Shown: in pieces, positions 55,085 to 63,430 of the stretch
Layout: each line of letters opens with the position of its first letter
Numbering within the stretch: position 1 is the stretch's first letter
Source: CANMIH01 sp049116335
Lineage (GTDB): Bacteria > Pseudomonadota > Alphaproteobacteria > Rhodobacterales > Rhodobacteraceae
DNA: 64,000 nt
Direction of reading: 5' to 3'
Assembly: GCA_049116335.1 (NCBI GenBank)
Contig: JAGDYZ010000037.1
Span: 62,001 to 126,000 of the forward strand
Translations under genes and position numbers: made by a program
The notes under the pieces: model-generated
The model's database searches: none
What the model was told of the DNA's origin: nothing
The model's input: only the letters and a program-made list of their open reading frames with translations

Positions 55085-56197
55085 TTATAGCGGGCCGTCT
55101 TCCAACACGCCATCCGCCGACATCTGCGCATATAGCAGACCTTCACGCAGACCGCGATCCGCTACCGACAGCCGATCAGTGGGCCAAAGCCGAAGCAGCG
55201 CCTGCAGGATCGCAGAGCCTGACATAATCAGGGCATGCCGATCCGGCCCAATCCGAGGATCCCGCCGACGCCCGGTCGGACCCATTTCGAGATAGCGCTG
55301 AATGACTGTCTCGATCTGGTCAGAGCTCATCCGAAGCCCGTCCACTTTGGTTCGGTCATATCTCCGCAATCCCAGATGCGTGGCGGCCACTGTGGTGACC
55401 GTACCACTTGTGCCGACGATCTGAAAACCTTCGCGCGCCTGTTCATCCGCGTAAGGGGCGAAATCTGACAGATGCTCCTCGAAGTACCAACTCATCAAAG
55501 CATAGCGTGCTGCATCATCCGCAACATCTGAGAATTGATCGCGCAATGTGGCCACACCTAGCGGCACACTAATCCAATCCACAACTTTTGCGGCTGGAAA
55601 TGGGCTCTCCGGTGGATGAAATCCGGCGTGTAACCGCATGATTGCACGGGGTCTATCGCGTCTGGGCACTGCACTGATGTCAATCCAAACAAGCTCGGTA
55701 GAGCCGCCCCCGATATCAACAACCAGTAGCTGTTCGGTCTTGGTTGAGACCAAAGGTGCGCAGGAAATCACCGCCAGACGCGCTTCTTCCTCGGGCTGAA
55801 TAATCTCAAGTTTGAGGCCGGTTTCACGCCGCACCTGACGGATGAAGTCACGTGCGTTTTTCGCACGTCGACAAGCTTCGGTTGCGACCAAACGCATCCG
55901 AGCTACTTTATGCCGGTCAATCTTTTGACGACAGACATGCAAAGCCGAGATCGTACGCGCCATTGACGTACGACTTAGTCGGCCAGTCTTTTCAAGCCCG
56001 TGCCCAAGCTGGACGGACTTAGAAAAGCTATCAACCACATGAAATTGACTGCCCTTTGGCTGGGCAATCAGCATGCGGCAACTGTTCGTGCCCAGATCCA
56101 AAGCGGCGTATAACGCATTCGGGTCTGGCCGAGCGGGCGCGGGGCTCTCTACCGGTTTCGGGAACGCGCCCGCAGCCTTGGGACGCTTTGGCGCCAT
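55085..56197 (-). CDS. ppx: Ppx/GppA-family exopolyphosphatase
   Basis: Exopolyphosphatase/guanosine pentaphosphatase family (370 aa from ATG 56197, MAPKRPKAAGAFP; an ATG eight codons earlier is possible). ASKHA-fold marks: YAALDLGTNSCRMLIA (phosphate 1 loop), VATEACRRAKNARDF, the catalytic Glu in IQPEEEARLAVI, and VVDIGGGSTELVWID (phosphate 2 loop). The short C-terminus lacks the HD-like domain of full-length E. coli Ppx, as usual in alphaproteobacteria. It hydrolyses polyphosphate ends or pppGpp. Upstream of rlmE on the same strand. Confidence 0.92.
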   Translation of the reverse strand: MAPKRPKAAGAFPKPVESPAPARPDPNALYAALDLGTNSCRMLIAQPKGSQFHVVDSFSKSVQLGHGLEKTGRLSRTSMARTISALHVCRQKIDRHKVARMRLVATEACRRAKNARDFIRQVRRETGLKLEIIQPEEEARLAVISCAPLVSTKTEQLLVVDIGGGSTELVWIDISAVPRRDRPRAIMRLHAGFHPPESPFPAAKVVDWISVPLGVATLRDQFSDVADDAARYALMSWYFEEHLSDFAPYADEQAREGFQIVGTSGTVTTVAATHLGLRRYDRTKVDGLRMSSDQIETVIQRYLEMGPTGRRRDPRIGPDRHALIMSGSAILQALLRLWPTDRLSVADRGLREGLLYAQMSADGVLEDGPL

Positions 56198-56221
56198 CGT
56201 ATTGCGCCTTTCCGATTTCAA

Positions 56222-56587
56222 CTTAAGTTCACGATACGCGGGCTATCTGTCCCGCGCAAGCAACTCGATACTGTCGAAGCCGTGGATTTTTCACGAAGCG
56301 CAACAGAGGGGGAAATCTCATCTGAGCCGCATAGTCAGAAATGTTGGTGCGCTCGAGTTCAATAAAAGCTCACAGGACAGCCTCGACATGAATTACAGGT
56401 CAAGTAAGTGTGAAACTTGATGAGCGAAATTCATATTCTTTCTGAAAACTTAGCCGATCCGAAGCGGTTGGAGAAATCTTCCGACATGTCTACCCTGTCG
56501 CTCACGGTATGGCACAAGTCGAAAATCGACTGCGTCCCCTGCTGTCTCGTCGTTAAAGATTGCGAAAACCAGACAAGGAATCACCGC
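56222..56587. other. intergenic region between ppx and the C1 cluster
   Basis: About 365 bp between divergent genes. Two small inverted repeats: GCGGG/CCCGC near 56238-56255 in the ppx leader and AGTCGA-AAA-TCGACT at 56517-56531, about 55 bp before the next start. I see no riboswitch-like structure and no open frame with a ribosome site. It must contain both promoters. Confidence 0.4.
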
Positions 56588-56884
56588 ATGCCCGACGTCA
56601 CCATCGTTTATTGGCGCGACATCCCAGCCCAGGTCATCGTGGGCAAAGGTCGTCGTGGTGCCAAAGTTCAGCTGCCTGAACGGTTCGAACAAGCGATTGA
56701 CCGCGCTGCGATGAAATCCGGTGCAGCCGAGACCGACGACTACCTGGCCGAATGGCGCAAAGAGGTGATCGGCTCGGTCGAAGGTGACCCAAATGAGGTC
56801 GCAAAATCCGAAGCTGAACGTCTGGATGCGGAATACGATCAAGATCGTATCAAAGTGCTGATTGCAAACGATGGACGGGCCTAA
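56588..56884 (+). CDS. virulence-factor-family protein of the C1 cluster
   Basis: A 98-residue protein with AAGGA before the ATG. The sequence VTIVYWRDIPAQVIVGKGRR with KVQLPERFEQAIDRAAM identifies the small conserved family named 'virulence factor' in Pfam, a name that says nothing about function here. It is soluble and acidic at the end. In alphaproteobacteria this gene accompanies methylene-THF reductase and methyl-THF:corrinoid methyltransferase, and the same order is present here with 28 bp between genes, so a role in one-carbon transfer is likely but unproven. Confidence 0.82.
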   Translation: MPDVTIVYWRDIPAQVIVGKGRRGAKVQLPERFEQAIDRAAMKSGAAETDDYLAEWRKEVIGSVEGDPNEVAKSEAERLDAEYDQDRIKVLIANDGRA

Positions 56885-56912
56885 GGGCCCAATGAGACTT
56901 AGGGAGGCCATC

Positions 56913-57839
56913 ATGGCATTGCTCAACTTTCGCAAACGCGAAGAGAAGACCGGCGCAGGGAACGCCGAGCTCGAGGCCTTTCTGAAAGGCTATTCGATCG
57001 AAGTGATGCCGCGCACCGCGGCCAAGGTCGACGATTTCCGTGACCTTTTGCCTGCTGGCACCCGTGTGTATATTGCACACATCGAAGGCACCCCGATCGA
57101 GGATATGGTCGCGACCGCCAAACGCATCAAAGAAGAAGGCTTTGATGTGATGCCGCATTTCCCGGCACGTATCATCAAAGACAAAGCCACTCTGGCCGAT
57201 TGGATTGCCCAGTATCAGGGTGAAGCTGACGTCAAGCAGGGCTTAATCCTAGCGGGTGGCGTGGCCAAACCGCATGGTGATTTTGATAGCTCGATGCAGC
57301 TTTTGGAAACCGGTCTGTTCGATCAGGCGGGCTTTACCAACCTGAATGTGGCCGGTCACCCCGAGCCCAACCTCGACATCGACCCTGAAGGGGGCCGTGC
57401 CAACACCTACGCAGCGCTGGATTGGAAACAGGAGTTTTCCAAGCGCACCGATGCCGAAATGGCGCTGGCAACCCAATTCTGCTTTGAAGCCCAGCCCGTC
57501 ATCGAATGGGTCAACGAAATGCAAGAGCGCGGCCTGAACATTCCGGTGCACATCGGCATCGCCGGTCCTGCCAAACTGCAGACCATGATCAAGTTCGCCA
57601 TCGCTTGCGGTGTTGGCCCCTCGCTGAAAGTGCTTCAGAAACGGGCCAAGGACGTCACCAAACTTCTGCTGCCCCACGAGCCAACCGAGATCCTGACAGA
57701 TCTGGCGGCGCACAAAGCGGCAAACCCGGATTTCAACATCACCCAAGTGCATTTCTTCCCGCTGGGCGGGATCAAAACCAATGCCAACTGGGCCATCGAC
57801 AATGGCGGCGAAACTACTGCGCCTGTCAACGCCAACTAA
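56913..57839 (+). CDS. methylenetetrahydrofolate reductase family protein
   Basis: FAD-dependent MetF-like barrel (308 aa). Start ATG 56913 (MALLNFRKREEKTGAGNAEL) after AGGGAGG. Barrel marks: YSIEVMPRTAAKVDDF at strand 1 (conserved acidic residue), VYIAHIEGTPIEDMVATAKR, DVMPHFPARIIKDK, LILAGGVAKPHGDFDSSMQL, VAGHPEPNLDIDPEGG and GIAGPAKLQTMIKFA. It belongs to a divergent branch used in demethylation pathways rather than the usual MetF of methionine synthesis. Here it would run towards methylene-THF, oxidising the methyl group delivered by the next protein. Stop and start of the next gene are 9 bp apart. Confidence 0.85.
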   Translation: MALLNFRKREEKTGAGNAELEAFLKGYSIEVMPRTAAKVDDFRDLLPAGTRVYIAHIEGTPIEDMVATAKRIKEEGFDVMPHFPARIIKDKATLADWIAQYQGEADVKQGLILAGGVAKPHGDFDSSMQLLETGLFDQAGFTNLNVAGHPEPNLDIDPEGGRANTYAALDWKQEFSKRTDAEMALATQFCFEAQPVIEWVNEMQERGLNIPVHIGIAGPAKLQTMIKFAIACGVGPSLKVLQKRAKDVTKLLLPHEPTEILTDLAAHKAANPDFNITQVHFFPLGGIKTNANWAIDNGGETTAPVNAN

Positions 57840-57848
57840 GGACGAGCA

Positions 57849-58913
57849 ATGACCCGTACCATCATTGAATCAAAAACAAAAACCACCATCATGGGGTTTG
57901 ACCAGCCGTTCACCGTTATCGGTGAGCGCATCAACCCCACCGGGCGCAAAATCCTGAATGCTGAGCTTGAAGCAGGCGATTTCAGCCGTGTAGAAGCCGA
58001 CGCTCTGGCGCAGGTTGCCGCCGGCGCAACCGTTCTCGACATCAATTCGGGCGCTGTCTTCTCCAACAAGATGGCAGAAGACCCCCGCTATGCGGACAAC
58101 AACTTTGTTGAGCCCGATTTGATGCGCGAGCTGGTGAAACGTGTTCAGGCCGTCACCGATTGCCCGCTGTGTATTGACAGCTCGGTTCCCGGCGCTCTTG
58201 AAGCGGGCCTCGCAGCTGCCGAAGGTCGTCCACTGCTGAACTCGGTCACCGGCGAAGAAGAGCGTCTGGAAATGGTTCTGCCGCTGGTGAAAAAGTACAA
58301 CGTCCCGGTTGTTGCCATCTCGAACGACGACACCGGCATCTCAGAAGATCCCGAAGTGCGTTTTGCAGTTGCGAAAAAGATCGTTGAGCGCGCCGCAGAC
58401 TTTGGCATCCCAGCCCATGACATCGTGGTTGATCCGCTGGTTATGCCAATCGGTGCCATGGGCACCGCCGGTCTGCAGGTGTTCGAACTGAACCGCCGTC
58501 TGCGCAACGAACTGGGCGTGAACACCACCTGTGGTGCGTCGAACATCTCGTTTGGTCTGCCCAACCGTCACGGCATCAACAACGCCTTCTTGCCGATGGC
58601 TATGGCGACCGGTATGACCTCGGCGATCATGAACCCTGTTGCCCTGCCCGTTGGTCCAAAGAAACTGGCCGAGAAAAAGGCCGAAGTCGAAGCCGCTGGT
58701 ATCGTTCTGCCCGCCGATATGGACGACGAAGCCTTCTGCAAAATGTTTGGCCTTGGCTCGACCAAAGCGCGTCCGGGCAAGGAAATGGAGGCCATCCGCG
58801 CCGCCAACTTCCTGACCAACAACGACGACGGCGGTGCAGCTTGGATTGCCTTTAACAAGTCGCCCGACGACGCAGCCGGTGGTCGTGGTGGCCGTCGTCG
58901 CCGTCGCGGCTAA
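57849..58913 (+). CDS. methyltetrahydrofolate:cobalamin methyltransferase
   Basis: Pterin-binding-fold methyltransferase (354 aa) that moves a methyl group between a corrinoid protein and tetrahydrofolate. Marks: FTVIGERINPTGRKILNAEL, AGATVLDINSGAVF, PLCIDSSVPGALEAG, LNSVTGEEERLEM, VVAISNDDTGISEDP, VVDPLVMPIGAMG and SNISFGLPNRHGINNAFL. These match MtgC/MtvC/AcsE-type proteins. The corrinoid protein and MttB-like methyltransferase are absent, so they must lie elsewhere. The C-terminus ends in GGRGGRRRRRG, a basic Gly/Arg tail not part of the enzyme fold. A terminator follows. Confidence 0.88.
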   Translation: MTRTIIESKTKTTIMGFDQPFTVIGERINPTGRKILNAELEAGDFSRVEADALAQVAAGATVLDINSGAVFSNKMAEDPRYADNNFVEPDLMRELVKRVQAVTDCPLCIDSSVPGALEAGLAAAEGRPLLNSVTGEEERLEMVLPLVKKYNVPVVAISNDDTGISEDPEVRFAVAKKIVERAADFGIPAHDIVVDPLVMPIGAMGTAGLQVFELNRRLRNELGVNTTCGASNISFGLPNRHGINNAFLPMAMATGMTSAIMNPVALPVGPKKLAEKKAEVEAAGIVLPADMDDEAFCKMFGLGSTKARPGKEMEAIRAANFLTNNDDGGAAWIAFNKSPDDAAGGRGGRRRRRG

Positions 58914-58934
58914 ATCGCAGTAAGATCGATACAG

Positions 58935-58961
58935 AAAGGCGGGGAATTCCCCGCCTTTTTT
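58935..58961 (+). terminator. terminator of the C1 cluster
   Basis: AAAGGCGGGGAA at 58935-58946 and TTCCCCGCCTTT at 58947-58958 followed by TTT; bidirectional with the excalibur gene. Confidence 0.9.
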
Positions 58962-58973
58962 GTTGCCCAGAAC

Positions 58974-59228
58974 TTAACGACACCGGCGCCGACACAAGTT
59001 TTCGCACGGAATGCCATCATTGTCGCCGTCGCGGATTTTCTGCCCGCATTGGATCAATTTGTAACAGGCTTCATCGCAAGACCTGAGGCGTTTACAGCTT
59101 ACATTTCGGCAGTCATAGCTCTGCGCCACCCGAAAGGCATCAATCCGTTCACGCGGAGTTTTATCGTTCGTTTCAGCCCAAGCGGCCGACGCCATCAAAA
59201 TGAGAGCCGGGAAAAGCAATCGTTTCAT
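58974..59228 (-). CDS. secreted excalibur calcium-binding-domain protein
   Basis: An 84-residue exported protein: signal peptide MKRLLFPALILMASAAWAE, then a Cys-rich body ending in RDGDNDGIPCENLCRRRC, the excalibur calcium-binding motif DxDxDGxxCE with its Cys pair. Two further Cys pairs (YDCRNVSCKRLRSCDEACY) suggest a disulfide-locked mini-domain in the periplasm or on the surface. Function unknown; such domains often decorate nucleases or envelope proteins. The start codon is inside a large palindrome (59227-59267), and no separate ribosome site is visible. It follows mfd by 65 bp. Confidence 0.85.
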   Translation of the reverse strand: MKRLLFPALILMASAAWAETNDKTPRERIDAFRVAQSYDCRNVSCKRLRSCDEACYKLIQCGQKIRDGDNDGIPCENLCRRRCR

Positions 59229-59267
59229 CTAAATGTCCGTTTATTGAGTAATAACGGACATTTAGAT
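59227..59267. promoter_or_regulatory. large palindrome overlapping the excalibur start codon
   Basis: ATCTAAATGTCCGTT at 59227-59241 and AACGGACATTTAGAT at 59253-59267: 15 perfect base pairs, with further ATT/AAT pairing inside. The start codon of the excalibur gene (59226-59228) sits at its base. As RNA it would bury the translation start; as DNA it is a strong candidate operator. No T run follows, so it is not a usual terminator. Confidence 0.65.
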
Positions 59268-59293
59268 CTGTCTTTTCGTTTCTGCAACGTGAA

Positions 59294-62200
59294 TTATTTA
59301 CGCTTCTTCACGGTTCCGGCCGCTTCTGCAAGATCACGTGCAATGGCAAAGGCCCCGGTGATCTTGTCTTTGTCCGACTTCCAATCACGGCGAACGATGA
59401 TCTTGTTGTCTTTGATCTTCGCCAGATCACCCTGCGCTTTCATGAACTCGACAAGCCCCTCGGGGCGAGCGAACTTGTCATTGTGGAACTGGATGGTTGC
59501 CCCCTTGGGCCCACCATCCAATTTCGCAATTCCGGCCTTTTTACACATAGCTTTGATCCGCACGACCAACATCAGAGTGTTAACCTCACGCGGCAGTTTT
59601 CCAAACCGGTCAATCAGTTCTGCGGCAAAGCCTTCAAGTTCGACCTTTTTGGTCAGCGACGACAGGCGGCGATAGAGCCCAAGACGCACATCCAGATCGG
59701 GCACATAGTCTTCGGGGATCAGAACCGGTACGCCAAGATTGATCTGCGGTGCCCATTGTCCATCATCATCCACAAGCCCCTCGGCCTCACCGGATTTGAT
59801 CTTGGCAATCGCCTCTTCCAGCATCGACTGGTATAGCTCATAGCCCACATCGCGCATCTGGCCCGACTGTTCTTCGCCCAGCAAATTGCCTGCCCCGCGA
59901 ATATCAAGGTCCTGACTGGCAAGGCTAAAACCCGCTCCAAGCGTGTCGATCGACCCTAGCACCCGAAGGCGTTTCTCGGCAGTGGTCGTCAGTTTGGTAC
60001 GCGGCTTGGTGGTCAGATAGCAATACGCCCGTGTCTTTGAACGCCCGACCCGGCCACGGATCTGATAGAGCTGGCTCAGACCAAACATATCTGAGCGATG
60101 CACAACCATGGTGTTGGCCGTAGGAATATCCAACCCGCTTTCGACAATGGTTGTCGCAAGAAGCACATCATACTTGCCGTCATAAAAGGCATTCATGCGC
60201 TCATCCAGATCACCCGCCGCCAGTTGGCCATGTGCCACGACATAGGTCAGCTCGGGCAATTGCTCTTTCAGGAACTCTTCGATCTCAGGCAGGTCGCTGA
60301 CACGCGGCACCACATAGAAACTTTGTCCGCCGCGATAATGTTCGCGCAGCAGTGCTTCTCGGATCGTAACCGCATCAAATTCGGACACATAGGTGCGGAT
60401 CGCCAGACGGTCGACCGGCGGCGTGCCAATCACCGACAGATCGCGCACCCCAGTCAGCGACAACTGAAGGGTCCGCGGGATCGGCGTCGCTGTCAGGGTC
60501 AGCACGTGAATATCCGAGCGCATCTGTTTCAGTCGCTCTTTGTGCTGCACTCCGAAATGCTGTTCTTCGTCGATGATCAACAGGCCAAGGCGATCAAAGC
60601 GAATGTTCTTGGCCAAAAGCGCATGGGTGCCTACAGCGATATCGACGGTTCCTTTGGAAATCCCTTCTCGCGTGGCAGTGGCATTTTTTGAGGTTACAAA
60701 ACGCGATAGCGGACGCACCTCAAGCGGGAACCCCCGGAACCGTTCGGCGAAGGATTTGTAATGCTGACGAGCCAAAAGCGTGGTCGGCGCAATCACAGCC
60801 ACCTGCACACCCGACATGGCAGCGACAAACGCCGCCCGCATGGCCACCTCGGTTTTGCCAAACCCAACATCACCACAGATCAGACGATCCATGGGCTGGC
60901 CCGAGTGGATGTCATCCATAACATCGCCAATTGCGCGCAGCTGATCGTCGGTTTCCTGATAGGGGAACCGCGCCGCAAAGCTTTCATAGGCGCCAGCTGG
61001 CGAATCCATTACAGGCGCCTTGCGCAAGGCCCGTTCGGCGGCAATGCGGATCAGTTTGTCCGCCATTTCACGGATGCGCTCTTTCAGCTTGGCCTTCTTC
61101 GCCTGCCAGGCCCCGCCGCCCAAACGATCCAGCAAACCCTCGTCATGGCCGTAACGGCTGAGCAGTTCAATGTTTTCCACCGGTAGATAAAGCTTTGACG
61201 CCTCGGCATATTCCAGCACGAGACATTCATGCGCGGCCCCTGCGGCGGTCACAACTTCCATGCCCAGATACCGGCCAATGCCGTGATCCACATGCACCAC
61301 CAGATTGCCCGGTGTCAGGCTCTGGGTCTCGGTCAGAAAGTTCTCGGCTTTGCGCCGTTTGCGCGGTTGGCGGATCAAACGATCCCCCAACACATCCTGT
61401 TCGGAAATAACGGTTAGTTTGCGATCGCCCCAGGGCGCTACAAACCCCGCATCCAAGGCCCAGACCGCCAGATACAGCCCGTGTTTGTCGATCCGCGTCG
61501 CGTGCGTCACCGGGATCGCTTCGGCCAGCCCCTCGTCTTCGATCAAGCCGGTTAGACGTTCACGGGCACCTTCCGAATAAGAGGCAATCAAAACAGGACC
61601 ATCCGCCAGCCGTGCCTTGACGTGATCCGCCAAAGCCCCAAACAGGCTTACATTTTCCTGCTGCCGCTCGGGCGAGAAATTGCGACCGATGCGACCACCG
61701 GCATCCACCACGCCTGGGCCAGAGGCCTGCGGCAATGGATGAAACTGAATCGCACGACGCGCGCCAAGCGATGTCTCCCACGCGGCATCATCGAGATAGA
61801 GCAACCCCGGAGCTACCGGTTTATAGACGCTGCCCATGGTCTTTTTCTGGCTCAGCGCATGTTTGCGCGTTTCATACTGATCCTCGATGCTCTCCCAACG
61901 CGCAAGCCGCGCCGGAGTGAGCTGATCATCCATCAAAACTGGCGCTTGAGGGAGATAATCAAAAAGCGTCTCAAGGGTTTCATGGAAAAAAGGCAACCAA
62001 TGCTCAACACCTTGATGTTTGCGCCCGGCGCTAACCGCTTCATACAGAGGATCATCAGTACCTGCCGCACCAAACTCGATACGATAGTTTTGCCGGAACC
62101 GCAGAATTGATGGTTCATCGAGAATGACCTCGGAAACCGGAGCCAGCTCAACAAGATCAAGCTTTTCGGTCGTGCGCTGTGTGGCTGGATCAAAATGGCG

Positions 62201-62752
62201 CGCGCCGTCAAGAATATCCCCAAAGAAATCAAGCCGAACAGGTCCGCTGTGCCGAGGGGGGAAGATGTCGATGATACCGCCCCGAATGGCATAATCACCT
62301 GGCTCCATCACGGTCGGCGATTGCGTAAACCCCATACGCACAAGGAAATTGCGCAGATCTTTCTCATCCACTCGATCGCCGACCTGCGCAGTAAAGGCGG
62401 CCTCGCGTAAAATGGATCGGGCGGGAACACGCTGCATCGCCGCAGACAATGTGGTGAGCAGAATGAATTGCTTGGGCATGCCATGCACAAGGCCCGCCAA
62501 GGTGGCCATCCGCATGGCCGAAATTTCGGCATTTGGGGAAACACGGTCAAAGGGTAGGCAATCCCAGCCTGGGAAAACCACAACAGGCATATCCGGAGCG
62601 ATGAAAGAAAGCGCATCTCGCATCGCAGCGAGGCGCTTGTCATCACGCGCTACATGGATCACGGGGCCCTTGGCCCGCGTTACTTCATTCAGCACAAGCT
62701 GTGCGTCAAACCCCTCCGGCGCGCCGCCGGTGATCAAAATTTGTCCTGCCAT
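59294..62752 (-). CDS. mfd: transcription-repair coupling factor
   Basis: Mfd (1152 aa) pushes stalled RNA polymerase off DNA damage and recruits UvrA. Order: UvrB-like N-terminal domains (1-340), RNA-polymerase-binding CarD-like domain near 470-540 (TPGNLVVHVDHGIGRYLG), translocase with Walker A ICGDVGFGKTEVAMRA near 633, DEEQ box in LLIIDEEQHFGVQHKERL, TATPIPRTLQLSL, and TTIVESGLDIPTANTMV with QIRGRVGRS; C-terminal TRCF domain (about 960-1080). Length matches the family. No defect seen. A short excalibur gene follows and a SufBCD-linked membrane gene precedes it on the same strand. Confidence 0.97.
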   Translation of the reverse strand: MAGQILITGGAPEGFDAQLVLNEVTRAKGPVIHVARDDKRLAAMRDALSFIAPDMPVVVFPGWDCLPFDRVSPNAEISAMRMATLAGLVHGMPKQFILLTTLSAAMQRVPARSILREAAFTAQVGDRVDEKDLRNFLVRMGFTQSPTVMEPGDYAIRGGIIDIFPPRHSGPVRLDFFGDILDGARHFDPATQRTTEKLDLVELAPVSEVILDEPSILRFRQNYRIEFGAAGTDDPLYEAVSAGRKHQGVEHWLPFFHETLETLFDYLPQAPVLMDDQLTPARLARWESIEDQYETRKHALSQKKTMGSVYKPVAPGLLYLDDAAWETSLGARRAIQFHPLPQASGPGVVDAGGRIGRNFSPERQQENVSLFGALADHVKARLADGPVLIASYSEGARERLTGLIEDEGLAEAIPVTHATRIDKHGLYLAVWALDAGFVAPWGDRKLTVISEQDVLGDRLIRQPRKRRKAENFLTETQSLTPGNLVVHVDHGIGRYLGMEVVTAAGAAHECLVLEYAEASKLYLPVENIELLSRYGHDEGLLDRLGGGAWQAKKAKLKERIREMADKLIRIAAERALRKAPVMDSPAGAYESFAARFPYQETDDQLRAIGDVMDDIHSGQPMDRLICGDVGFGKTEVAMRAAFVAAMSGVQVAVIAPTTLLARQHYKSFAERFRGFPLEVRPLSRFVTSKNATATREGISKGTVDIAVGTHALLAKNIRFDRLGLLIIDEEQHFGVQHKERLKQMRSDIHVLTLTATPIPRTLQLSLTGVRDLSVIGTPPVDRLAIRTYVSEFDAVTIREALLREHYRGGQSFYVVPRVSDLPEIEEFLKEQLPELTYVVAHGQLAAGDLDERMNAFYDGKYDVLLATTIVESGLDIPTANTMVVHRSDMFGLSQLYQIRGRVGRSKTRAYCYLTTKPRTKLTTTAEKRLRVLGSIDTLGAGFSLASQDLDIRGAGNLLGEEQSGQMRDVGYELYQSMLEEAIAKIKSGEAEGLVDDDGQWAPQINLGVPVLIPEDYVPDLDVRLGLYRRLSSLTKKVELEGFAAELIDRFGKLPREVNTLMLVVRIKAMCKKAGIAKLDGGPKGATIQFHNDKFARPEGLVEFMKAQGDLAKIKDNKIIVRRDWKSDKDKITGAFAIARDLAEAAGTVKKRK

Positions 62753-62801
62753 AGGCGTGACATGGCCCTACCACGCGGCAAGGTCAAGCTTGCTTGGGGG
62801 C

Positions 62802-63326
62802 TTAGCCGATGATTTGCGCGGAGAGGTTCTGATACATGCCCCAAATCGCGGTCACAAAGATCGATGCCATACCTATAAACTGGGTTGCGAGACGATGCAG
62901 ACGCATCCGGCGCCACAGGGCTTCCCCCTGCCCTTCACCGCCCTGAACTTTGCGCGCGGTGTAGATGCTCAGCAACCCAATGCCGGTCATCGGAAAAGCT
63001 AGCAAAAACACCGCCTGAGCCAGTTCGACGTCATATATGAAGCCAAGCATGGCAAGCGTTGTCAAAATCGCCGACATGATCGCGGCCATCCAGAGTCCGG
63101 CTTCATCGACAATAAACAGGATGCGATTGGAATTGATCCGAACAAGGTCTTCCAGATCCTGCTCAGCCTGACCGCCCTTTTGCCGGGCGCGGGTGAGCAT
63201 ATCAAAGGGCACACCAATCACCCAGTGACTGATCGAGGACCAGACCACAGCCAGCACAATCCAGAACCAGAGATTGGAAAACGACCGCAAATCAATAACG
63301 TCAGTGAGAGTTTCGTAAACGTTCAA
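62802..63326 (-). CDS. 'component of SufBCD complex' family membrane protein
   Basis: A 174-residue protein. The best start is TTG at 63326 (MNVYETLTDVIDLRSFSNLW) with GGAAAGAG upstream; the open frame to 63527 would add 67 residues that overlap the divergent hemB gene. Hydrophobic segments: LWFWIVLAVVWSSISHWVIG, GLWMAAIMSAILTTLAML, LAQAVFLLAFPMTGIGLLSI and FIGMASIFVTAIWGMYQNL. A conserved cytoplasmic helix (GGQAEQDLEDLVRINSNRIL) lies after the first. The database name for this Rhodobacteraceae family does not come from proven biochemistry as far as I know, and no suf genes are near. Divergent from hemB. Confidence 0.75.
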   Translation of the reverse strand: MNVYETLTDVIDLRSFSNLWFWIVLAVVWSSISHWVIGVPFDMLTRARQKGGQAEQDLEDLVRINSNRILFIVDEAGLWMAAIMSAILTTLAMLGFIYDVELAQAVFLLAFPMTGIGLLSIYTARKVQGGEGQGEALWRRMRLHRLATQFIGMASIFVTAIWGMYQNLSAQIIG

Positions 63327-63430
63327 TTGAAGCTCTTTCCAGCATAGCCCGTCGCCCTGCGACGGTGTGGGGGTCTTGTTCGATCCGTCATTCCATGCCA
63401 CCCAGAGCAGGAATTGACAAGGACCACGCC

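Noticed and set aside
56588..56884. Taking the 'virulence factor' family name as evidence of pathogenicity
   Set aside because: The name is historical; the gene sits in a folate C1 operon typical of marine alphaproteobacteria.
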